Shown: in pieces, positions 1 through 8,538 of the stretch
How the letters are laid out: every line of letters begins with the position of its first letter
Numbering within the stretch: the first letter of the stretch is position 1
Assembly (NCBI GenBank): GCA_026415035.1
Contig: JAOAHX010000003.1
Coordinates: 160,320-222,263 of the forward strand
Source: Thermodesulfobacteriota bacterium
GTDB lineage: Bacteria > Desulfobacterota > BSN033 > UBA1163
Direction: 5' to 3'
DNA: 61,944 nucleotides
The notes under the pieces: generated by a model
The model's input: only the letters and a program-made list of their open reading frames with translations
What the model was told of the DNA's origin: nothing
Databases searched by the model: none
Position numbers and translations under genes: made by a program

Positions 1-2
1 CC

Positions 3-689
3 TTGAAGAAGGCCAAACCCTTCGAGGAAGGGGGCTACGAGAGGATCCGAACGCTCTGGGCCATCCCTGGTGTCACGGTTCACTGGGTCGTGAGGGAGGA
101 TAGCGGGGTGAAGACGATTCGAGACCTCGAGGGCAAGAGGTTCATCCCCGGAGGGATCGGCACGGCCACGGAACGATTGACCAAACTCATTCTAAAGATT
201 TACGACCTCGAAGGGAAGGTCGATCTCCCCGCGGTCGATCTGAAGGAGGGCGTCGATGCCGTGGTCAACCGCAGGGCCGTGGGTTTCACCACGGGAAGCC
301 CCTTTCCGACTCCCATGGTGATGGAGATCACGGCGACCACCCCGATCCGCCTCTTAGAGATGGGGGAGGCGGAGTTCAAGAGGCTTTCGGAGATCGATCC
401 CACCTACTCCCTGACGACGATTCCGGCCGGAACCTACAAAGGGGTCGACTACACGGTGAGGACCGTCTCCTCCCCTGTGCTCACCTATACCACGGATGAC
501 CTCCCCGAGGAGATCGCCTACAAAATCACGAAGGCCTTCTGGGAGAACGGAAAGATCCTCGCTGAGGCTCACCCCATCGGCAAGGTCCTCGACATCAAAG
601 GGGTGAGATACGGCGTGGCCAGGGTCCATCCCGGAGCCCTTAAATACTACAGAGAAGTCGGGGTGGAGATCCCGGCCTCGATGAGGTAG
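3..689 (+). CDS. TAXI-family TRAP transporter solute-binding protein, 5'-truncated
   Basis: Periplasmic substrate-binding component of a tripartite ATP-independent transporter. The reading frame is open to the window edge, so about the first third of a usual 320-residue TAXI protein is missing; the TTG at position 3 is not a credible start. The visible part has the family's C-terminal lobe, with VKTIRDLEGKR followed by a Gly-rich turn, and later PAGTYKGVD followed by a long helix region. It ends 17 nt before the fused permease, so the two form an operon. The ligand cannot be told from sequence; TAXI systems often carry carboxylates or glutamate. Seen: frame and neighbour. Inferred: family. 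Confidence 0.85.
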   Translation: MKKAKPFEEGGYERIRTLWAIPGVTVHWVVREDSGVKTIRDLEGKRFIPGGIGTATERLTKLILKIYDLEGKVDLPAVDLKEGVDAVVNRRAVGFTTGSPFPTPMVMEITATTPIRLLEMGEAEFKRLSEIDPTYSLTTIPAGTYKGVDYTVRTVSSPVLTYTTDDLPEEIAYKITKAFWENGKILAEAHPIGKVLDIKGVRYGVARVHPGALKYYREVGVEIPASMR

Positions 690-706
690 GGCGATGGCAA
701 AGCTCT

Positions 707-2572
707 ATGACGCTGATTGATAAACTCACCTCTATCTTTGTTTTAATTTTTTCCGTCCTTCTTGCCCTCTTCTCCCTTCTCCTGCCGGTTTACGCCTTTC
801 TTCCCAATCTGATCGAGAGATCGGTCCATCTGGGGCTCGTCCTCCCGATCATCTTCCTGGCACGAAGAGATACCGAGAAGGGATGGAGGTTCTTTTTAAA
901 TCTGCTCATCACGCTCACAGGGATCTCTCTCTGTCTCTATATCATCCTCGACTTCGAAGCCATTCTCAACCAGTTCGGAATCGTCAAACACCCGGTTCAG
1001 ACCTACATGGGACTGGTCATGGTCCTGATCATCCTGGAGTCTGCCCGGAGGATGATCAAACCCGTACTCCCAGCCATTACGCTCCTCTTCTTGCTCTACG
1101 GCCTCTACGGCCATCACATCCCGGGCTACTTCGGCCATGTCAAATATGACTTCTCCCAGATCATGGGCATGCTCTATCTCACGACCGGAGGCATCTGGGG
1201 CCAGCTGGCCGGCATCTCCGCAAACATCATCGCCATCTTCGTCTTTTTGGGTGCCCTCATTGGGGCAACAGGCGGGGGGACAGGGTTTACAAAAATCGCT
1301 TTGAGAGTGGCGGGAAGATTGCGAGGAGGCCCTGGCAAGATGGCAGCGGTCTCGAGCGCCCTGTTCGGGACCATCTCAGGGAGTGCCTCGGCCAATGTAG
1401 TGGTGGACGGGCCTTTCACGATCCCATTGATGAAGAGGGCGGGATTTAAGCCTCCCTTCGCTGCGGCAGTGGAGGCGGTCGCCTCTACAGGGGGTCAGAT
1501 CATGCCTCCGATCATGGGAGCAGGGGCCTTCGTCATGGCCGAATTGACCCAAACCCCCTATGTCAACATAGCGATTGCCGCCACCCTTCCGGCCCTCATC
1601 TACTTCTTCACGGTCTGGATGGGCATCCACTTCTTCGCCAAAAGGGATGGGCTTAGGGGCCTGGAGCCAGAAGAGATCCCTCCCTGGCGGGAGACCTTCA
1701 GGGCAAGCAGTTTCTTCGTCCTTCCTCTGGGCGTCCTTATCTTTCTCCTCCTCCGGCACTATACCCCCCAGTACGCGGCCTTCTGGGCAGCCCTGAGCGC
1801 CCTTCCCCTGGCCTTCTTCACGCCGGATTGGAGGTGGGACCCATCCTTTTTAAGGAAGATCAAGGAGGCCACCCTCGAAGGGGCCTCACAGGTGGCCATG
1901 ATCGCCAGCATCTGCATCTGCGCCCAGATCATCATCGCCATCCTCTCCTATACCGGTCTCGGGGTGAAGATCTCCACCTTCCTCATCGACCTGAGCCAAG
2001 GCGCCCTCTTCCTCACCCTCGTCCTCACGATGCTGACCTGCATCGTCCTCGGCATGGAGGTCCCGACCACCGCGGCCTACATCATGGCCGCAGTCGTGGC
2101 CGGTCCGGTCCTCATCAAATTGGGCATCCATCCTGTGGCTGCCCACCTCTTCATCTTCTATTTCGCCATCCTCTCCGCCATCACCCCGCCGGTCTGCGGC
2201 GCGGTCTTCATCGCCTCCGGAATCGCCCGGACCGACTGGGTCGAGACGGCGCGGTATAGCCTCAGGCTGAGCTATGCAGCTTTTCTACTCCCCTTCGTCT
2301 TCATCTACGACCACTCCCTCCTATTCCTTCAAGGAAATCTCTTCACCACGATCCTCTGCCTCTTCCGTACGACGATGGCGATGATCCTTCTGAGCGCCGG
2401 ATTCATCGGACACTTCCGCAAAGAGCTCAACCTCTTGGGACGGCTCATTATGCTCGGCCTGGGGATCCTCTGGATCGTGAATCACTGGCTCTGGGACTTG
2501 GGAGGTTTGATCGGGACGATCCTCATCCTCCTGGACCGGAAGTGGATCTACAAAAACAAGAGAGGATTTTGA
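707..2572 (+). CDS. TRAP transporter fused permease subunit (DctQ-DctM fusion)
   Basis: Integral membrane protein of 621 residues that couples substrate uptake to an ion gradient, working with the TAXI binding protein just upstream. The N-terminal part, to about residue 140, gives four hydrophobic helices (DctQ-like). The remainder is the large DctM-like module, with the conserved loop GSASANVVVDGPFTIPLMK and a second half-repeat containing PTTAAYIMAAVVAGP. The length is normal for fused TAXI-type permeases. An ATG at 694 opens only eight codons, so the ATG at 707 is used. No ligand can be assigned. Confidence 0.93.
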   Translation: MTLIDKLTSIFVLIFSVLLALFSLLLPVYAFLPNLIERSVHLGLVLPIIFLARRDTEKGWRFFLNLLITLTGISLCLYIILDFEAILNQFGIVKHPVQTYMGLVMVLIILESARRMIKPVLPAITLLFLLYGLYGHHIPGYFGHVKYDFSQIMGMLYLTTGGIWGQLAGISANIIAIFVFLGALIGATGGGTGFTKIALRVAGRLRGGPGKMAAVSSALFGTISGSASANVVVDGPFTIPLMKRAGFKPPFAAAVEAVASTGGQIMPPIMGAGAFVMAELTQTPYVNIAIAATLPALIYFFTVWMGIHFFAKRDGLRGLEPEEIPPWRETFRASSFFVLPLGVLIFLLLRHYTPQYAAFWAALSALPLAFFTPDWRWDPSFLRKIKEATLEGASQVAMIASICICAQIIIAILSYTGLGVKISTFLIDLSQGALFLTLVLTMLTCIVLGMEVPTTAAYIMAAVVAGPVLIKLGIHPVAAHLFIFYFAILSAITPPVCGAVFIASGIARTDWVETARYSLRLSYAAFLLPFVFIYDHSLLFLQGNLFTTILCLFRTTMAMILLSAGFIGHFRKELNLLGRLIMLGLGILWIVNHWLWDLGGLIGTILILLDRKWIYKNKRGF

Positions 2573-2773
2573 GAAGGGTTCCGGACAAGCCATCTCGACA
2601 GGTCAAGCAACGGGTTCGTTCCCTTCCCTCGGGTCGCGGTATCGAGAAAAGGTTCGAGAAAAAAAGAGATCAAAAAGGGGAAGGCGGATAAAACGGGGCA
2701 CTTCCTCCGGGAAGAAGAGAAAGCGAAGAGGGATTCGTGTAGTTTGGATGGGAGGGAGAAGGCAAGAAGAACC

Positions 2774-3256
2774 TCAGCGTGCCACACGGACTACCGTTAG
2801 GTTCAATAATCTCACAAGGTCCTTAGGGGACATCTCACATAGAAGCCCTCTTTTCCCGCCATTGATATAGATCACGGGAAGGCTGAGGATGGTCTCTTCG
2901 ACATAGACCGGAAGTCTCTTCTTCGTCCCGAAGGGAGAGATTCCTCCCACCACATAGCCCGTATGTCTGTGAGCCGTCTCGGGAGAGCAGGGGGTGATCG
3001 ACTTCACCCCGAGGATCCTCGCCAGCTCTTTCGTGGAGACTTCTCTGTCTCCGTGCATGAGGACGATGAGAGGCGACTTCTTTTCATCTTCCATCACGAG
3101 GGTCTTGACGGTCAGGTGTTCATCCACGCCCAGGGCCCTCGCCGCGACTTCCGTGCCGCCTCCCTCCTCGTATCGATAGGGTCGCTCGACGAATTCGACC
3201 TGATGTTGCCTCAAAAAACGGATGGCATGGGTGGCCGAAGATCTCTCTTTGGTCAC
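2774..3256 (-). CDS. ybaK: YbaK/EbsC-type aminoacyl-tRNA deacylase (Cys-tRNA(Pro) type)
   Basis: Trans-editing enzyme of 160 residues that hydrolyses mischarged Cys-tRNA(Pro) in the cytoplasm. The fold is supported by the conserved blocks HLTVKTLVMEDEKK, LIVLMHGDREVSTKELA and GYVVGGISPFGTKK, the last being the typical YbaK glycine-rich loop. The length is that of the family. It is the last gene of the minus-strand run that begins with the AbrB-like regulator, and starts 10 nt after the release-factor-like gene. Its link to hgcAB is positional only. Confidence 0.9.
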   Translation of the reverse strand: MTKERSSATHAIRFLRQHQVEFVERPYRYEEGGGTEVAARALGVDEHLTVKTLVMEDEKKSPLIVLMHGDREVSTKELARILGVKSITPCSPETAHRHTGYVVGGISPFGTKKRLPVYVEETILSLPVIYINGGKRGLLCEMSPKDLVRLLNLTVVRVAR

Positions 3257-3266
3257 GCTTCTCCCC

Positions 3267-3632
3267 TCAAAGAAGATACTTCTTTTTGGCCCTCCTCCTT
3301 CTCTTCGCCTTCTGCTTTCGGATCCTCTGGATCTCCCGGTCCTCTTCTCCTCCTTTGCCCGTCAACTTCTCGATCTTCCTCACGAGTTCCCGCCTCGCCA
3401 GAAAGCGATTAAGGGCCTGGCTCCGCTCGGTCATCCACTTCACCTCGATCCCCGTGGGGAGGTGTTTGAGGTAGACGCAGCTGGAGGACTTGTTTACTTT
3501 CTGGCCCCCTCCCCCCGCCGATCGGACGAACTTCTCCTCGATATCCTTCTCCAAAATCCCGAGGGCCTCCATCCTCTCGGCAAGGGCTTTTCGTTTCTCC
3601 TCGCTTACCGGGAACGTCACCGAGGCCTTCAT
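3267..3632 (-). CDS. Small release-factor-like protein with GGQ motif
   Basis: A 121-residue protein carrying the peptidyl-tRNA hydrolysis domain of class I release factors. The catalytic GGQ is at about residues 42-44, within SAGGGGQKVNKSSSC. The codon-recognition domain is absent and the C-terminus is a very basic Lys/Arg tail, a layout shared with ribosome-rescue factors such as ArfB/ICT1 and C12orf65. I infer rescue of stalled ribosomes rather than normal termination. The ATG overlaps the stop of the upstream flavoprotein by ATGA (3629-3632), so the two are translationally coupled. Confidence 0.85.
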   Translation of the reverse strand: MKASVTFPVSEEKRKALAERMEALGILEKDIEEKFVRSAGGGGQKVNKSSSCVYLKHLPTGIEVKWMTERSQALNRFLARRELVRKIEKLTGKGGEEDREIQRIRKQKAKRRRRAKKKYLL

Positions 3633-5293
3633 TTCCCCTCCGGATCCTCACACCAGCAAAGCAACCCGCCGTCGATGTTCTTCACGTTCTCGAATCCCTG
3701 ACGCTGGAGTTTGAGACAGGCCATATAGGAACGAAGGCCCGACGCACAGTGGACGGCGATCTCTTTGGTCCTGTCCAGTTCGCCCATCTCCTTCTCAATC
3801 CTCCAGAGCGGAATCCAGGTCGACCCCGGAATCCGCCTCGCCTTGACCTCTTCTTCCTCCCTGACATCGAGGACCTGAAAGGATTCTCCGGCCGTCTTCA
3901 GTTTCTGCTTCACCTCTTCGATCGGGATCCCCTGGACCCTCCCTTCAATCTTGTTCGTGAGCACATTGGCCGCCACGATGACAGGGGAAAGGGCCGGACT
4001 GTAGGGAGGGGCATAGGCCAGATCCACATTGGCCAGCTCCCAGCAGGTCATCTTGCCGTGAAGGGCCATGGCCAGGATGTCGATGAACTTATCCGAAGGG
4101 CCCTCGCCGATGGCCTGGCCGCCGAGGATACGGCCTGTGGCCTGATCGGCGATCACCTTGAGCACCGACTCCCTTCCCCCGGGATAATAATGGGCCCGGT
4201 CATACCCCCTGACGATCGCCTGAACAGGCCGGAACCCCTCCTTCTCGGCCTCCCTCATGCTCAACCCCGTTTTGGCCACATTGAATTCGAAGGCCTTGAA
4301 GACCGTCGTCCCCATCACCCCGGGAAAGACGGCCTTTCCTCCGCAGACGTTGATTCCGACCACCCGGCCCTGCTTGTTGGCGGTGGAGCCAAGGGGGATC
4401 CACACCCTTTTTCCCGTGACGAGATGGGTCGTTTCGGCACAATCGCCTGCGGCATAAATCCCCTCGACACTGGTCTCCATCCTCTCGTTTACCCAGATCG
4501 CTCCGGTCTCGCCGATCCGAAGCCCTGCCTTTCTTGCAAGCTCCACCTGGGGCCGGATCCCGAGGCTCATCAGGACCATATCCGTCTCGAGCTCCCGGCC
4601 GGTGGTCCGGAGGTGTGTCACCCTCCCGTCCTTTCCTCTCAGACTTTCCACGCCCTCCGAAGTGAAGATCCTCACCCCTTTCTTCTCCAGGTATTGGCGA
4701 AGGATATTGGCAAAATCCCCGTCGAAGAGGGTGAGAATCTGGGGCGCCAATTCAACGATCGTCACCTCTTTTTTCAACTGGACGAGGGACTCGGCCATCT
4801 CCAGTCCGATATAACCTCCTCCCACGATGACGACCCGCTGAACCTGGTCGGACCTCGCCCTCTCCACAAGGCGATCGGCATCGAAGATCGAGCGAAGGTA
4901 GAAGATGTTGCCGAGATCGAGGCCTTCAATCTTCGGTTTAATGGGCTGGGCCCCTGTGGCGATCACCAGCCGGTCGAAACGGTCAGAGAAGACCTCTCCC
5001 GAGGCCATTCTCCTCCCCCGGATCGTCCTGTTTCCGGGATCGATCTCTTCGATGAGGTGGTTCTTCAGGACCTTAATGCCGTCCTGGGCAAATCTGCCCG
5101 GGGTTCGAGAGATCAACTCCTCCCGGTTTTTTATCACGCCACTGATGAAATAGGGAAGCCCGCAACCCGCATAAGAGATCTCCTCCTCTGCCTGATAGAT
5201 TACGATCTCCATCTCGGGATCGCACCTTCTCGCCTTGGCAGCCGCCTTCGGCCCGGCGGCCACCCCTCCGATGACCAGTAGCCTTTTTGCCAT
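3629..5293 (-). CDS. CoA-disulfide-reductase-like flavoprotein with C-terminal rhodanese domain
   Basis: A 554-residue FAD/NAD(P)H oxidoreductase. The N-terminal FAD-binding glycine motif (VIGGVAAGPKAAAK) is followed by SYAGCGLPYF; Cys44 sits where the single redox cysteine of CoA-disulfide reductases lies. The NAD(P)H motif VVIVGGGYIGLEMAE is near residue 155. The dimerisation domain is followed by a rhodanese-homology domain from about residue 455, with its active-site Cys in HCASGLRS. Such fusions act on CoA disulfides, polysulfides or persulfides. It lies 33 nt after the MmgE/PrpD gene in the hgcAB run. Thiol or persulfide handling is a reasonable guess; the exact substrate is unknown. 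Confidence 0.88.
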   Translation of the reverse strand: MAKRLLVIGGVAAGPKAAAKARRCDPEMEIVIYQAEEEISYAGCGLPYFISGVIKNREELISRTPGRFAQDGIKVLKNHLIEEIDPGNRTIRGRRMASGEVFSDRFDRLVIATGAQPIKPKIEGLDLGNIFYLRSIFDADRLVERARSDQVQRVVIVGGGYIGLEMAESLVQLKKEVTIVELAPQILTLFDGDFANILRQYLEKKGVRIFTSEGVESLRGKDGRVTHLRTTGRELETDMVLMSLGIRPQVELARKAGLRIGETGAIWVNERMETSVEGIYAAGDCAETTHLVTGKRVWIPLGSTANKQGRVVGINVCGGKAVFPGVMGTTVFKAFEFNVAKTGLSMREAEKEGFRPVQAIVRGYDRAHYYPGGRESVLKVIADQATGRILGGQAIGEGPSDKFIDILAMALHGKMTCWELANVDLAYAPPYSPALSPVIVAANVLTNKIEGRVQGIPIEEVKQKLKTAGESFQVLDVREEEEVKARRIPGSTWIPLWRIEKEMGELDRTKEIAVHCASGLRSYMACLKLQRQGFENVKNIDGGLLCWCEDPEGK

Positions 5294-5326
5294 CCTCTTC
5301 TCCTTTAAAATTTTTGTCTCTTCGTT

Positions 5327-6703
5327 TCACCGGTCCTTGAGGAGAAGGATCGACCATCTCCCCATGTCTTCGATCTTTTCCAGCCCCCTGACCTCCTCTA
5401 CAATCCGCCGGCGCCTCTCCCTGGACAGGAGGGGTCCGCTCAGATCATCAAACTTCTCGATCAACTCTTCCCAGGAGAGGGGATTCTCGGGATCACCCTT
5501 TGGATATTCGATCTTTCTAAGATATCGCCTTCCATCGCGAGTGAGGATCTCTGCCGTGGCCCCCCATTGCCGGGGATAGGCCCGATCCAGCTCGGGGTCG
5601 ACCGTGCACTCCACCTTCCTCATCAGGGCCCTAACCCTGTCGGACTTCATCTTCGAAGGTTGAAATTCCCTCAACCCGGCCCTCCGGTAGAGGATGGCCA
5701 CGGCCGCCCCGAAGGGCATGCTGAACTGGGCATCGACGGGGGTCTGAGGAGCGTACTTTCTATCAGGCGGCTCTGCGATGAGTCGGAAGCCCGCGCTTAA
5801 AAGCCCCAGTTTCACCCTCTCGATCTCCTCGGGCACGAGGTCCTCCTCCGCCATAATTTTCAGAAGACCGTCGATCGGGGGCTGCATATATCGACAGCAG
5901 GCATGAGGTTTGACGGAGGTTCGGAGGATTTCGAATCCCGATCCGAGGCCTTCCAACACCCGATGGGAATCGGAATGATCGGAGTAGGCATGGAGGAACC
6001 CATCCCTGCCCTCGATGATCGAGGCCGGCCCTCGAAATCCTTTTTGCGAAAGCATAGCTGCTATCATCCCGCTGTGAGCCGCCCATCCCGCATGGAAACG
6101 CTTTGTCCACGCCCCTTCTGCGAGAAACTCCATCGAGCCCGCCGCCTGGCTACCGGAGATCCCCATGGCGCTCGCCATCCGACTGGCTCCCAGGCCCAGG
6201 AGTTTCGAGGCCGTCACACTCGATCCGAAGGTTCCACAGATGGCAGTGGGATGAAACCCCCGGCGGTAACAGCCGGAGGGGCCAAGGCCCTTCCCCAGAC
6301 GGACCATCACCTCGTAGCCCGCCACGACCGCCTCGATCAATCTCCGACCGCTCGCCCCGGTCATCTCGGCGGTGGCCAGGGCCGTCGGAAAGATGACCAC
6401 GCCCGGATGGAGGGAGGACTCGTTGTTCACATCGTCCATTTCGATGGCATGTCCGGCCGTTCCGTTGGCGAGGCAGGCGTAGGTAAAGGGAGCCCGGTCT
6501 TTCGTTCCGATGAGGACCCCTCTTCCTTTCCCCCTCTCCCTGATAAAACGGTAGATCGATTTTGAAGAGGTTGCCAACGACCCCCGGCTGGCGACGCCGA
6601 TGAAGTCGAGAAAGAGGGATTTGGCCCGATCAACGACTTCGGGAGGAAGCTGAGGAAACTTCAATCCCGTGCAGAAGGAGGCAAGCTCCAGGGCGATGGC
6701 CAT
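5327..6703 (-). CDS. MmgE/PrpD family protein
   Basis: A 458-residue member of the 2-methylcitrate dehydratase/cis-aconitate decarboxylase/itaconate-degradation superfamily. Supporting blocks are the N-terminal all-helical domain with FLDFIGVASRG, the segment GTAGHAIEMDDVNNESSLHP (the usual GH-x-x-D-x-D active-site region) and YRRGFHPTAICGTFGSS. These enzymes dehydrate or decarboxylate tricarboxylic or related acids; the family is promiscuous and no methylcitrate-cycle partners are next to it. It starts 21 nt downstream of the hgcB stop with an AAGGAAGG-like ribosome binding site, so it is probably co-transcribed with hgcAB. Confidence 0.88.
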   Translation of the reverse strand: MAIALELASFCTGLKFPQLPPEVVDRAKSLFLDFIGVASRGSLATSSKSIYRFIRERGKGRGVLIGTKDRAPFTYACLANGTAGHAIEMDDVNNESSLHPGVVIFPTALATAEMTGASGRRLIEAVVAGYEVMVRLGKGLGPSGCYRRGFHPTAICGTFGSSVTASKLLGLGASRMASAMGISGSQAAGSMEFLAEGAWTKRFHAGWAAHSGMIAAMLSQKGFRGPASIIEGRDGFLHAYSDHSDSHRVLEGLGSGFEILRTSVKPHACCRYMQPPIDGLLKIMAEEDLVPEEIERVKLGLLSAGFRLIAEPPDRKYAPQTPVDAQFSMPFGAAVAILYRRAGLREFQPSKMKSDRVRALMRKVECTVDPELDRAYPRQWGATAEILTRDGRRYLRKIEYPKGDPENPLSWEELIEKFDDLSGPLLSRERRRRIVEEVRGLEKIEDMGRWSILLLKDR

Positions 6704-6724
6704 TCAGGAACCTTCCTTGGATCC

Positions 6725-7060
6725 TCAACAGCATCCTGTTTTTTCAGGGCCACAACAGGCACCCGATCCACCTTCGGAGGGTTCGAGACAACAGCAGGAG
6801 GCATTCCTCCTCCCCAGCACGGAGTTGATGACGGCAGCGGCACAACCCACCCCGGATCGTACGCTGATGGCCTCCACGGGACAGTTTCGGGCGCAGGCCC
6901 CGCACTCCATGCAGGCATCCCGGTTAAGGATCTCCGCTGTCCCGTTCGGCAAATGAAAAACACCATGGGGGCAGACGATCAGGCACATGCCGCAGCCCAC
7001 GCATCTTTCGGTATCCAATTTGAGCGTCACCACATCTCGAAGATAGACCAACGGATTCAT
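6725..7060 (-). CDS. hgcB: Mercury methylation ferredoxin HgcB
   Basis: A 111-residue ferredoxin with two [4Fe-4S] motifs, CVGCGMCLIVCP and CMECGACARNCP, that is thought to reduce the corrinoid of HgcA. Downstream of the clusters it is rich in cysteine: a lone Cys in GVGC, CCC in the middle, GACC, and a terminal CC. Vicinal C-terminal cysteines are a recognised HgcB feature thought to bind Hg(II). I place the start at the ATG at 7060, which has GGAG six bases upstream; the frame could also begin at a TTG at 7066. It begins 15 nt after the hgcA stop. The stop is TGA; see the rejected list for why I do not read it as Sec. Confidence 0.93.
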   Translation of the reverse strand: MNPLVYLRDVVTLKLDTERCVGCGMCLIVCPHGVFHLPNGTAEILNRDACMECGACARNCPVEAISVRSGVGCAAAVINSVLGRRNASCCCLEPSEGGSGACCGPEKTGCC

Positions 7061-7075
7061 GAGCAACTCCCAGCG

Positions 7076-8221
7076 CTAAATCCATTGCGACCCCAGCCAG
7101 AGGGAAAACCCGATGAGGCCGGCCGCGACCTGGAAGGGGACAGCCCACCGCATCTCCTTTTTGACCCCGGAAAGGGAGGTGAAGGTCGAGGCGCCCGTGA
7201 AGTTCATCGCCAGAAAGGCAGAAAGGGCGGGGATGATAAGAAGCCATGCGACCTTCTCCATCGAACCGGACCACGCCGCCGTATGGCCCCATCGAAGCCA
7301 AAGGAAGGGGAATGCGGTTACCCCCCCCATCAGAGCCCCTTTTACGGAAAAGGCCCTGCCCGGAAGCCAGGGCAGGAGAACCGGTGTCAAGACCGCCCCC
7401 GAAAGGATAGCGACCAGTATCGCCTGGGCCGAGGAATAGACCTGGTCCAAGGCTTCAAACCAACCTTCGGCCCCCCTGACTAAAAATGAAATGATCGAGA
7501 GGAGGATTAGGAGCAGGGCTCCACCCTTCATCGCTGCAACCAGTTCGATGGGGATTAGGACGATCCTCTCCCGGATCGAAAAGGTTTTGATCCTCATCTC
7601 CGGTGTGGCCTTAAAGCCCGAATCGAGGAAGGCCGGAAGGTCCTCCGCCCGGATTGGGCCATAGATGACTTTAAACCCCGACCTTTTCTTCACCTCATGG
7701 GCGGCCACCCCCGGTCCTGCCAGCTGGGGCAGGATCAACTCCCGATGGGATACGAGGCCAGAAAGCCCGCTCGATGCGATCCGGCTGACAAGTTCCTCCG
7801 TGCCGAAAGTCCCCTTCCCCGCAGCGCACCAGACATTGATCCCCTTCGTCTCGAGGACAAGGATCCACGCATTCCTTCCATGAAGGGCCTGCCGGAGCCT
7901 ATCGAAACTCATCTTGTAATTGGCCGTGACCATGACGGGAGATCCACCATCTGGCCTTCCAACGGCATAGAGGCCGGGTTCTACGGTGTAACTCATCCGG
8001 CCGATCCCCCAACGGACCTTGAAGGTCCCCAGATGGTCTTTCAAGGTCAGGGAGGAGGAGACTTGAGGAACCGGGCCCATCGGGGTTTGAAGGATACCGA
8101 CTATAAAAGGCCTTTTTAAATCTGGAAGGCTCCCCTGAGCCTTAGCTTTAGGAGGTCAACAGCTTTGGGTCTGTGCCGTATTGCAACTCGAGGTCATTAC
8201 GGATCGATCCCTTCCATCCAT
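7076..8221 (-). CDS. hgcA: Mercury methylation corrinoid protein HgcA, with in-frame TGA read as selenocysteine
   Basis: HgcA transfers a methyl group from a corrinoid to Hg(II). The cap-helix signature N-V-W-C-A-A-G-K is at residues 129-136 (Cys132 is the cobalt-ligand candidate) and a C-terminal membrane domain of about five helices follows from about residue 220. The start needs care. The ATG at 8080 falls inside the segment PFIVGILQTPMGPVPQVSS, which I recall as the conserved beginning of HgcA, and no start codon lies between it and the in-frame TGA at 8156-8158. The same frame continues upstream to an ATG at 8219-8221 with AGGAG six bases before it, 9 nt after the regulator stop. This gives 381 residues with Sec22 in S-C-U-P-P-K; a second in-frame ATG at 8197 would make it Sec14. 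A bSECIS-like hairpin follows the TGA. HgcA identity is firm; Sec is inferred, the alternatives being a nonsense mutation or a sequence error. Confidence 0.9.
8126..8158 (-). promoter_or_regulatory. Putative bSECIS element of hgcA (TGA plus downstream hairpin)
   Basis: On the minus strand the in-frame TGA (8158-8156) is followed after 12 nt by AAGGCTC-AGGG-GAGCCTT, a perfect 7-bp stem with a four-base loop at 8133-8136. The loop has G at its second position and lies about 20 nt after the TGA. This agrees with the general bacterial SECIS rule of a small apical loop with G in its first two bases, 16-37 nt from the UGA. The hairpin lies within coding sequence, as in all bacterial SECIS elements. 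SelB binding itself cannot be shown from sequence. Confidence 0.7.
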
Positions 8222-8230
8222 TCCCTTCTC

Positions 8231-8503
8231 CTAAACCTCTCCCATCATGGGGCCAAGGATATCCTTCACCCGTTCGCCGAGGGAGTCCGCTTTGATCAGA
8301 TAGAGACAGCAGACCTCTCCCTCTCTGGACCAACTGAGAAGGGCCAGTTTTTGTCCTGGCCGGATCTTGGCCCTCTCCCTCAACTCCTTGGGAAGAACCA
8401 TCTGGCCCCGTTCATCCACGCTGACGATGGATTCGACCCTACAACAGGACATACCCCTTTCCGTGGGCGAACAGGTCAGCTCCCCTTTTTTCCGCCTTGC
8501 CAA
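8231..8503 (-). CDS. AbrB/MazE/SpoVT-type DNA-binding protein upstream of hgcAB
   Basis: A 90-residue protein with one swapped-hairpin AbrB domain: SIVSVDERGQMVLPKELRER followed by IRPGQKLALLSW, the usual order of strand, turn and helix. It has five cysteines: one near the N-terminus, a CC just before the domain (MSCCRVES), and a second CC inside it (GEVCCLYL). The start is TTG at 8503, preceded by a strong AAGGAGG with a 7-nt spacer. The gene ends 9 nt before the proposed hgcA ATG, so it heads the hgcAB run. I infer an autoregulator, perhaps metal- or thiol-responsive through its Cys pairs. I recall that small AbrB-like proteins have been annotated as HgcAB-associated, but could not check. 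Confidence 0.8.
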   Translation of the reverse strand: MARRKKGELTCSPTERGMSCCRVESIVSVDERGQMVLPKELRERAKIRPGQKLALLSWSREGEVCCLYLIKADSLGERVKDILGPMMGEV

Positions 8504-8538
8504 TGGCCGGCCTCCTTGGGAGGGTTTTCCGATTATGC

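Noticed and set aside
6704-6727. The TGA that ends hgcB could be a second Sec codon (reading on gives six codons to another TGA).
   Set aside because: The protein is already full-length with its terminal CC. The extension is tiny, and the sequence after the TGA gives only a 4-5-bp hairpin.
7076-8080. HgcA starting at the ATG at 8080.
   Set aside because: It has no ribosome binding site, and it would cut into the apparently conserved N-terminal segment that continues upstream in the same frame.
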